DNA from: an uncultured Faecalibacterium sp.
Lineage (GTDB): Bacteria > Bacillota > Clostridia > Oscillospirales > Ruminococcaceae
DNA: 37,503 nt
Assembly (NCBI GenBank): GCA_934501115.1
Contig: CAKSTO010000021.1
Location: forward strand, 1-37,503
Direction of reading: 5' to 3'
The position numbers were made by a program, and so were the translations under genes. Below are positions 1-7,700 of this stretch, piece after piece. A model generated the notes under the pieces. It did not search any database, was not told the origin of the DNA, and saw nothing but the letters and a program-made list of their open reading frames with translations. Numbering within the stretch: position 1 is the stretch's first letter; the number at the start of each line of letters is the position of its first letter.

Positions 1-30
1 AAAACCAGCACACAATGTGTACTGGTTTTT
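1..30 (-). terminator. Intrinsic terminator downstream of tRNA-Arg remnant
   Basis: An inverted repeat (arms 1-14 and 16-29, one G-T type mismatch) gives a hairpin with a T-run on both strands. It lies just past the CCA end of the minus-strand tRNA remnant, so it is probably the original terminator of that tRNA gene and marks chromosomal sequence left of the island. Confidence 0.75.
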
Positions 31-32
31 CT

Positions 33-77
33 TGGTGCGATGGAAGGGACTCGAACCCCCGGCCTACTGATTCGTAG
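33..77 (-). tRNA. 3' half of tRNA-Arg (anticodon ACG), truncated at anticodon loop
   Basis: Read on the minus strand this is the 3' half of a tRNA. It has an anticodon loop CTACGAA (71-77) with anticodon ACG, a 3' anticodon stem (66-70), a 5-nt variable region (61-65), a T arm with loop TTCGAGT (44-60), a 3' acceptor strand (37-43), the discriminator base and an encoded CCA (33-35). Beyond 77 the expected 5' anticodon-stem strand is absent and the sequence is unrelated. The break falls exactly in the anticodon loop, a preferred crossover site of tyrosine recombinases, so this is best read as an attachment site holding the displaced 3' end of the gene. I did not find the 5' half in the window. 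Confidence 0.85.
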
Positions 78-336
78 CGCACGCCGGGCGATTCCCTCAA
101 TTTTTGGAAGTTACGCTTTAACGTTATTTCTTTGCGGTACATCGCGGGTTTTGAGCTTCAAGTTTCTGCACCCTTTGTCCGATTTTGCAACGATTTGCAC
201 CCTTTGCACGTTTTGAAACCGTGCAGAAACCGTGCACTTACTTTCAGACAAATGAAAAATCGACTTATCCGACAACGACTTGACGGCATTGGTTCGAGTG
301 ACCGCACACCAAAAATCCAGTCTTGGAGGAGCGCTC
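78..336. other. Non-coding left end of the island
   Basis: This 259-bp stretch between the tRNA remnant and the first island gene holds the repeat cluster at 160-240. I see no convincing gene. Short open frames on both strands have no good ribosome binding site and run through the repeats. A T-arm-like GGTTCGAGTGACC string at 291-303 does not fold into a tRNA. Confidence 0.6.
160..240. repeat. Left-end arm-type repeats of the island
   Basis: Two identical 11-bp direct repeats TGCACCCTTTG lie at 167-177 and 196-206. TTTGCA recurs at 184, 194 and 203, close to helical spacing. Two CCGTGCA units 11 bp apart follow (219-225 and 230-236). The 21-bp segment 216-236 occurs identically and in the same orientation at 23693-23713 at the other end of the island. 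The layout resembles arm-type binding sites of a tyrosine integrase; the role is inferred. Confidence 0.6.
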
Positions 337-1842
337 TCAGCAGGTCTCGGGATGAAGCAGTGCTTCCACCAGATCCATGTTTTTGAGGATGTCATTGCGC
401 GTGCTTGCATAAAGCATCGTTGCTACGATCAATCGATCCATCATGCGCGCCAGATAGACCCGGCCGATGCCCTTCAGACCTGTTTGTTCAAAAATACTCA
501 GCAGGTCGTTGAGTGCCTTGACCATGTGCTCCATCTGTTCCTTCGGAGCGCTGCTGCTGTCGATCTTTGCGATCTCCCGGAGGAGCTTTCCAGACTTCTT
601 TGTGAACAGGTCTGCGTCCGGGTCCTCCTCATGCTCCCTTTCATATTCGACCAGCTTTTCCCAGTTTTCTTCGTTGAATCTGGCTGCAAGGATCATGAAC
701 CAGCCCAGCAGCAGGATGCCGTCATGATCCAGTACCCGGTTCGTGGGTTCTGCGCCATGCAGCGGTCTCAGCGTCTGGCTCACCTCATTCGGGAGAGACC
801 GCAAGCGTCCATTCAGATACGCCCGGAGCTTTTCCTCCATTGCATCATCTTCCCGTTTCATGTGCTCCTCATTGTTGTCATTCACACGGGTGCCCACATA
901 GGCATACATCTCATTAAACAGCGCGGCAAGTTCCTCCGGCAAGCCACCCTCCGTCAGCACATACGGAGGGTCTTTCGGGAAGAGGATCACCAGTGCACGC
1001 AGCAGCCCCTTGAGCGCCAAGCTTGCCGTGCGCGTATACTCCCGCGTATAATTGCTTATATAATGGCCGGACAGCGGGTCCGTTCCGTCCGCATCCATAA
1101 GCGTCACATGGTCAAGCGAGTCGGCATTCTTCACCAGTTCTTCTACCAGCTTTGCATTGAAGGCACTATCACCAGCCCGGCTCTCCTCCGTATCCGGGAC
1201 GGTATCGACCATGCGGAGGAGCGCCTGCGTGCCGCCGCTCTCCGTGCCCGCAGCAGCGTTCCGGGTGCCATTGGTCTGGCTCAGAAAGCCCTTGAGCACC
1301 TCCATCATGTCCCGCCATGTAAGGTTGTCGCGGTAGTGCCTGCGCATTGCCAGAAATACAGCATCCAGCAGATTGTGCGGGTTCCAGTTCTGATTGTAGA
1401 GCATAAACAGACGGTCGATCTCTTCATCGGTCAGATGAAAAACAGTTGCCATCTTGTAGATCTCGCTCTTCGAGCCAACACGGCTTTCCGTATAGCCGCG
1501 GTTCAGCACCGTGCTCCATGCCGCATCATGCAGAGGGCCAATATTCGGCGCTTCTTCCAGCCGCCGGGCAACTTTACGGCAGACTGCCGCCGACCATCCC
1601 TTCGAATGATCCAGCTGCTTGAGATCCGGGCAGTCCAGACCTTCCAAAATTTCAGGATAATGGGTCTGCAATGCGCGGCAGACGCAGAAGCCGGGCGTCA
1701 TCACCGTTCGCCAATCCGTCAGCGTTTCCAGCAGATTTTCTGCATTCATCAGCACCGCGTTTTCGTTATCCCGCGTCTGTTCGATCCACTCGTTCAGCTG
1801 CCGCTCCGATTCGCGTGTTTGGGGCATCATGTTGTCTTCCAT
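337..1842 (-). CDS. Hypothetical 501-aa protein of the kinase/phosphatase island
   Basis: I do not recognise this family. The start is the ATG at 1842, preceded by an AGGAGGT ribosome binding site; the frame runs 16 codons further upstream without a better start. The protein is acidic, apparently mostly helical, and has no signal peptide or obvious membrane segment. Conserved-looking tracts include a Trp/Cys-containing N-terminal third (about residues 50-120) and a C-terminal helical region rich in Leu, Met and Arg. It is transcribed alone and divergently from the Lon-like protease gene, with 213 bp between the two starts that should hold both promoters. That pairing suggests a partner, regulator or substrate adaptor of the protease or kinases, but this rests on context only. 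Confidence 0.8.
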   Translation of the reverse strand: MEDNMMPQTRESERQLNEWIEQTRDNENAVLMNAENLLETLTDWRTVMTPGFCVCRALQTHYPEILEGLDCPDLKQLDHSKGWSAAVCRKVARRLEEAPNIGPLHDAAWSTVLNRGYTESRVGSKSEIYKMATVFHLTDEEIDRLFMLYNQNWNPHNLLDAVFLAMRRHYRDNLTWRDMMEVLKGFLSQTNGTRNAAAGTESGGTQALLRMVDTVPDTEESRAGDSAFNAKLVEELVKNADSLDHVTLMDADGTDPLSGHYISNYTREYTRTASLALKGLLRALVILFPKDPPYVLTEGGLPEELAALFNEMYAYVGTRVNDNNEEHMKREDDAMEEKLRAYLNGRLRSLPNEVSQTLRPLHGAEPTNRVLDHDGILLLGWFMILAARFNEENWEKLVEYEREHEEDPDADLFTKKSGKLLREIAKIDSSSAPKEQMEHMVKALNDLLSIFEQTGLKGIGRVYLARMMDRLIVATMLYASTRNDILKNMDLVEALLHPETC

Positions 1843-2055
1843 TTTGTTGACCTCCTCTGAATTTCTGGCTGAAGGGCATAGTCTTCCCATTCAACTGACC
1901 TTATTATATCACATCTTTTATATCTGGTCTCAAAAAATCTCAAATAGCCTAAAAGCCTTCCGACATTTTTCGGGCAGCGTCTCTTTTGTATGCTAATCTG
2001 GTATCGTTCCCAAGGAACGCTCGTGATCCCAGACCATTCAAAAGGAGGCTGCCTT

Positions 2056-4674
2056 ATGCCCACTCTCGAAAAAAGCCGCGATAAAATGTCCGAAAATTTC
2101 TCGAAAATGACCCCTGCCATGCGGCGTCATCTGACCATGCACCTGTCGTATCTTCAGTCCGACTGTAAAAAGGACACACTGGACGACCCACTTTTTCACC
2201 TGAACGTCAGGGCGCTGAATGAATTTTATCAGCTGAATGCGTTTTTGTATCCCTCCGACGTTCGGACCATTCTGGACAGCTGCGGCACGGACAAGATCCG
2301 CCGCGCCCTGATCCTTCTGGGGCAGTGCCAGAAGCCCCACATCCTTCGTCAGGTCGATATCGAGGCGCTGCGCACCGAAATGGAACAGGTGACCGGTTGT
2401 GAACCCGCCAAGCAGATCCTGCTGGATCTGGTAAGCCGCACCAACCGCACTGCCGTTCCTTTCCGTGTGCTGCTGGTCGGCCCCTCCGGCATCGGCAAGA
2501 CCCTGCTTGGCGACATCCTCGCCGCACACTACAAGCCGCGCCGCATCGACTGCGGTTCCATCAGCACCCCCGTTGCGCTGGCGGGGGAGGAATCCGGGTA
2601 TAACAGTTCCACCTTTGGCATGCTGGTGGATGCGGCGCTCGATCAGGCGGATTTTTTGCAGTTTACCGGGGTAGACCGCATCACGTTCGGCGGGCAGAAC
2701 GGCAACCCGTTCCCTGCGCTGATCCAGCTGGTGCGCGAGCATACCGTGCACGACCTCTACCTTGGCACCTCCGTACATGTAAACGCCAGCATCATCGCCG
2801 AAGCTGAAAGCACCGCTTCGCTGCCCGCCGACCTGCTCAATGCCTTTGACGCGGTGATCGCCATGCCTGCACCCACGCGGGAGGAGCGTCTCGCATTCGG
2901 CAAGGCTCTGTTCGACACCCTCAACACGCGCAGCAACCTTGTTCTGGAACCGAACGTCCTTCCCTGGCTGCTGGATCATTACTGCCCAGACGAGGGCATG
3001 ACGAACCTGAGAACCAGCGTGGAACGGCTTTTCCATGCCGCCTCCAACGCGCCCGACCCGGCGCTGCCCATCACGATCCCTGCCGCAGAAAAATTCCTTG
3101 GCGCGGCACAGCTGAGCGAATACGAGAAAAATGTGCTGGCATTCCGTCAGGGGGTCTATTCCGACAGTATGCGCAAGGTCGGTCAGGCACTGATGCAGAC
3201 CATCAACGAGAACCGCGGCTCTTTCTCGGAGCGCAGCAGCACCAACCGTTCCAATGCCATGGAGCGCTTTTCCTACATTGCACGCTTCCAGCGCTCTCAG
3301 CTGCCCTTCCGGTTCGACCTGCCCTCCTTTGAACGCGGTGTAAAGCAGATCATTGGTCTGGACAATGTAAAGGACACGATGCGCGCCCGGCTTGCCGGTA
3401 TGGAAGCCTCCAACGAGGCAGGCCGTCCGCTGTTTTTTGTCGGCCCCGCCGGTACGGGCAAAACGCACTTCTGCCGCGCATTTGCCCAGTCCCTGGACCT
3501 CCCGTTCGAGAAGATCAGCTGCGCCGGGCTTCAGCCCGCCGACCTGAAAGGCACCAGCATCGTTTACAACAACAGCTGCGCCGGTGTCATTGCGCAGGCG
3601 CTCAAGCGCGCAGGCAGCACCCGTGCCGTTCTTCTGCTGGACGAGGTGGACAAGCTGCCGACAGAATCCCAGTTTGCCCTGCTGGACCTGCTGGACGGCC
3701 ACCGCAGTTTTTACGAAAAACATCTGGACTGCGATATCGACCTGCACCAGCTGGTCTCTGTTCTGACCGCAAACGATCTGGAAAAGGTCTCTCCCATTCT
3801 CCGGGACCGCTGCGACCTGATGCCGATGTACAGCTATACGCTGGCCGAGAAAAAGGCCATTGCACAGCAGGCCATGCTCCCCGCCGCGCTGAAAAAATAC
3901 GGTCTGCCCGATACGCTGTTCCCGGAAAACGTCACGGACCTTTTGGTGCGCCGCTACTGCCGTGCACCCGGCTGCCGTGACATGGAAAGCGCGCTGAACC
4001 GCCTGTGCGAGACCCTGACCCTGTACCGGGCACAGGAAAAGGAACTGACGGTAAACGAAGCGCTGCTGGAGACCGTGCTTGGCGCCCCGCCCGCCGCATT
4101 GAACCACTACCCGGCGCACCTCCCGGCGGATACGACCGGGCTTGTAAGTACGCTGGCAGTCATGCGCAGCTCTGCCGGTATGAGCTTCGGCTCGCGCGAT
4201 GCCGTACAGGCCGTTCTGACGGCACGCCCCGGCATTACCATCACCGGCTTTGCACAGGACGGTCTGCGGGAGAGCGTGCAGACCGCCCTGACCGCCGCCG
4301 AACAGCTTACCGGCAAAACGCTGCCGAAGGGCAAGGGCGTGCACATTCATTTTTGCGGCGATGAGCCCAAGGACGGCACCTCCGGCGGCTGCGCCATTGC
4401 GCTGGCGCTTGCCAGCCTGCTGACCGGAACGCCCGTTCCCCGCACCCTTGCCCTGACCGGCACGGTCGATCTTCTGGGCAGTGTCGGAAAGGTAGGCGGC
4501 ATCCCGGAAAAGACCGAAGCCGCCCTTGCCGCCGACTGCAAGCTGCTTTTTCTGCCCGGCGAAAACCGTGACGACCTGCCGCCGGAGCTCAAGGAGCAAG
4601 CCAATGCACAGGGCATGGAGATCCTGTTTGCGGATACGCTGGCCGAGATCTGGGCAAAGTGCATGGAGCTGTAA
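2056..4674 (+). CDS. Double-AAA+ Lon-type (S16) protease
   Basis: An 872-aa ATP-dependent serine protease, presumably cytoplasmic. After a roughly 135-residue N-terminal region comes a first AAA-like domain with Walker A GPSGIGKT (142-149) but no clear Walker B. A second AAA+ domain has GPAGTGKT (463-470), Walker B VLLLDEVDKL (525-534) and an RDRCD arginine-finger-like motif near 583. The C-terminal S16 domain has the catalytic serine in DGTSGG (S776) and lysine in GGIPEK (K819). Their 43-residue spacing equals that of S679 and K722 in E. coli Lon. The typical Lon N-terminal substrate domain is not evident, and two ATPase modules in one chain are unlike housekeeping LonA. The ATG at 2056 follows AAAGGAGG. 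It may unfold or degrade phosphorylated targets of the island, which is inference. Confidence 0.9.
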   Translation: MPTLEKSRDKMSENFSKMTPAMRRHLTMHLSYLQSDCKKDTLDDPLFHLNVRALNEFYQLNAFLYPSDVRTILDSCGTDKIRRALILLGQCQKPHILRQVDIEALRTEMEQVTGCEPAKQILLDLVSRTNRTAVPFRVLLVGPSGIGKTLLGDILAAHYKPRRIDCGSISTPVALAGEESGYNSSTFGMLVDAALDQADFLQFTGVDRITFGGQNGNPFPALIQLVREHTVHDLYLGTSVHVNASIIAEAESTASLPADLLNAFDAVIAMPAPTREERLAFGKALFDTLNTRSNLVLEPNVLPWLLDHYCPDEGMTNLRTSVERLFHAASNAPDPALPITIPAAEKFLGAAQLSEYEKNVLAFRQGVYSDSMRKVGQALMQTINENRGSFSERSSTNRSNAMERFSYIARFQRSQLPFRFDLPSFERGVKQIIGLDNVKDTMRARLAGMEASNEAGRPLFFVGPAGTGKTHFCRAFAQSLDLPFEKISCAGLQPADLKGTSIVYNNSCAGVIAQALKRAGSTRAVLLLDEVDKLPTESQFALLDLLDGHRSFYEKHLDCDIDLHQLVSVLTANDLEKVSPILRDRCDLMPMYSYTLAEKKAIAQQAMLPAALKKYGLPDTLFPENVTDLLVRRYCRAPGCRDMESALNRLCETLTLYRAQEKELTVNEALLETVLGAPPAALNHYPAHLPADTTGLVSTLAVMRSSAGMSFGSRDAVQAVLTARPGITITGFAQDGLRESVQTALTAAEQLTGKTLPKGKGVHIHFCGDEPKDGTSGGCAIALALASLLTGTPVPRTLALTGTVDLLGSVGKVGGIPEKTEAALAADCKLLFLPGENRDDLPPELKEQANAQGMEILFADTLAEIWAKCMEL

Positions 4675-4695
4675 ACGGATTTAGAATGATGCTTT

Positions 4696-4726
4696 CTCCC
4701 TCTGCGGCTTCCGCAGGGGGAGTTTT
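4696..4726 (+). terminator. Terminator of the Lon-like gene
   Basis: A 12-bp stem (4696-4707 with 4711-4722, one G-T wobble), CTT loop and TTTT tail lies 21 bp past the stop. It separates the gene from the convergent kinase-STAND gene, whose stop is at 4731. Confidence 0.85.
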
Positions 4727-4730
4727 GATG

Positions 4731-7700
4731 TCAGGTGTCAGATTTCCACCAGGAGTCCCAGTTGTGGAAAAGGGCAAGCAGCTTTTCTTTTTTATTCTGT
4801 CTTTCTAACTTTTTTGCCTTTTTATCATCATCGCAGAACCAAATCATCAGTTCTCTCTGCATCGAAAGAAGGGGATGATGTTCGGGAAGGTTTTTTTCCA
4901 GCAAAACCAACCGTTCTTCAAAAAAGCGGAACATCGGCTCTCTCTGCTTGTTAAGCTCCTCTGCAATCATCTTGTAGCGTTGCAGATTATTCATATACCA
5001 TTGTTCACTGAATTCTTCGGCCTCTTTCGCTTTTTCAGCTTCTTCCGCTGCTTTTTCGTTCCAATTTTCAATGCTATTTTTCACATCTTTTTCTGCCATG
5101 AGCAATGCATTGCCTGCACGCGTATATTTCTTTTGGATGCAACAGCAATAAGCGTATAGAGCACACGCTCTTAACCAGTACAAAAGATCAGAAACTTCCA
5201 AAAACGTTCCCTCTTGATTTCTTGCCAGATTGTCTTGTGAGAGGATATAAAACAGGTCTTCGGCTAATTCAATCATGCTTTCATCATCGTGAGTTTTCTG
5301 CGCTACACCGATTGCCCTTTCATAGTATGGTTCCATGTAATAGTATCCGTGATAGAATTCTGGAGTCAGTTTTCCATCTGGCGTTTTTCCCGACATAACA
5401 ATGTCTATGTTCCACATATCACCAAACCACAGACCTTCGGATTGTAAAAGAATAATTTGTTTAAGCCATCTTAACTCTTTGTCATAATCATTCTCTTCTT
5501 CATAGGCATCCACGATTTTCAGCAGATCGTATCGAAATTCAGTTACCACATTTAGACCATTCTTTTCCCTTGCTTTTGCAAAAACAATCTGACTATAATG
5601 CCGATCTTTTCCATCTGTTATCGCTCCACTCTGCAGGTCGCTTAATAGAGATTTCGTTTCATTGTCAATGATAGATACACGTTTCGGTTGTTGAGAAATG
5701 ATTTTATTCCCTACAACCTTTCGCCCAAAATTCAACTTGATAGCACGCCCGTGTGATCCATACTGCATGTCATTTCTCATTTCGCAGTATTTTTCAGCCA
5801 GATCTTTTTCTCCAAGCCGACTAGCCGCTTGCCACAAGATATCATAAAGCTCTATTACTCTGAACTTATATCGCAGTGGAATCTCTGCATAGTCTACGTC
5901 TTCTCCTACACTAGATGGGACTATATACTCATTTATTGGAACGATATCATTTATTTCTTCCTTTGTTAATCCTATATGTACCTTTCCTTCATTCGCTTGT
6001 CCAACCTTCAATATTTTTCGGCTAAGCTCTTGTACACGCGCTGTCTCATTTAACTGCTGGCTTGTCCAATCTGCAACTCGTGAATAAATCCTTATCGCAT
6101 CTAACGGATCTTGTATCGGGAGATATTTATCCGGATGTTCTGCAAAATCCAGTTGAGTTTGCAGAGATCGATTTTCATATTGTTGCCTTTTGTCTTCTTT
6201 ATTTTCAAACGCTTCTACTAAATAATCACAGCATTTCACCTGTGCAACCACATCAGAAGGAGTTTTTTTTGTTAAAAAGTCCGAATAGTCACACTGTGTT
6301 TCCAGAAGAAATTTTTTATATTGAACGGCTTCTGCATTATCCTCTGTAAAATATGTAAAACAACTACTGAAGCGCTCAATCCGATCCCAACAGAGCTGTA
6401 TAATTTCTTTATACCCTACCGGATTCTGTTTTTGCAGAAATTCCAGATACTCATGCGCAGCTTGTTTTTCTTTTTGCACATAACTATCCAGATTTTTCTT
6501 TTGATCAAGCGCTGTTGACTTTTCCGTAAGCCACTTGCAGATTCTCAAATAATGTTCATAATCTTCGGAAGTTTTTCTTTCAAAATGTTCCAGTAGTTCT
6601 TCTCCAACCTGAATCTGTGCTTCATTGCTGGCAATATCGGTATATGGCCAGTAGTCCAAATAATTATCCGGGCGAAATTCCGCCAAAAGTCTTTGTCCGA
6701 TTTCTTCTACTAAAGCATTATGCTTTTCATACTCTTGGAATAAGACTGGATACGTCAGTTTTCGGTCTGCTTCATCTAAACACAATGTCCAGTATACCTT
6801 AGCCAATTCTGTCGTTCCGTAGTTTTTCTTTACATATCCGGGGGTCACATAGCTCAAAGTATTCCAGAGATTCCAGTACAGGCAAGCCACGCTTTGCTGA
6901 GCATTCGGTAAAGAAAGCTTGCCAACTTTCAAATCATTATATGTCTGCATTGCATCCGGAAGGTATTCAATTATGTGGAGAGCATAATTTTCTTTCTTAC
7001 TACTGTTTCTTAGGTTAAAAAACCATGCCGCCGCACAACTGGACCAATAACCAAACCGAAACGTTCCTTTCTCCGCAATTTTTCGTGCCTGAATATAGGC
7101 TTCCGCCATCGCAATACGGTTCTGAGGAGAAATTTGCACGCCATATCTTCTATACGGAAGCGGCATCGCATCCAAAAAAGCATCCGCTTGCTTTTCTTCG
7201 ATTGGCAGTTCTTTCCTTGCCACCACCCGCACCAGCGTATGCAGGTTCAAAACAACTTCTTCTGAATACTCTTCCGTTTTCTGCTGCACATATCCCAGCC
7301 GGAGCAGATGATTCAGCGCCTCAAGGTTCTTGGTGTTTTCGCCTTTTGTTTCATGCGGGCAGCAGGAGAGGAACAGCGTTTCGTACATTCCGCTGTTCTC
7401 TCCGATCAGCTGCGCATAGCGCAGCATATCCTGTTCCCGCTCATTAAAATTTGCCAGACGGAACAGCCGGATCAGATGCCCCTCGATCCGTTTTTTTGAA
7501 TAGTCGGTGTCCTTCTGGCCGCTGATCTCCACAAAGGCATCCGAGCCATAGCCGTCACAGCTCAACTCCTTGTATATCTCCGGGACGGTCAGTCGGCTCT
7601 CCCTCATGGTACGGGCGATCATATCCACCGTCATGGTGTGACGGTCTACCAACGCAATAAGCCTGTCCAGTTCTTCGTTGCTGCGCTTTTGCGCATCACT

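Noticed and set aside
218..236. CCGTGCA repeats as a CRISPR array
   Set aside because: Units are 11 bp with no spacers of 30 bp, and only two or three copies are present.
288..315. T-arm-like GGTTCGAGTGACC followed by CACACCA, a possible second tRNA fragment
   Set aside because: The T stem does not pair around a 7-nt TTCGAGT loop and no anticodon arm precedes it.
280..1860. Long plus-strand open frame (526 codons) opposite the 501-aa gene
   Set aside because: No ribosome binding site, low-complexity His/Gln/Arg composition, and it mirrors the well-supported minus-strand gene.
2038..4599. Long minus-strand open frame opposite the Lon-like protease
   Set aside because: Antisense shadow of a GC-rich gene with clear AAA and S16 motifs; its Gly/Gln/Ala-rich composition is implausible.
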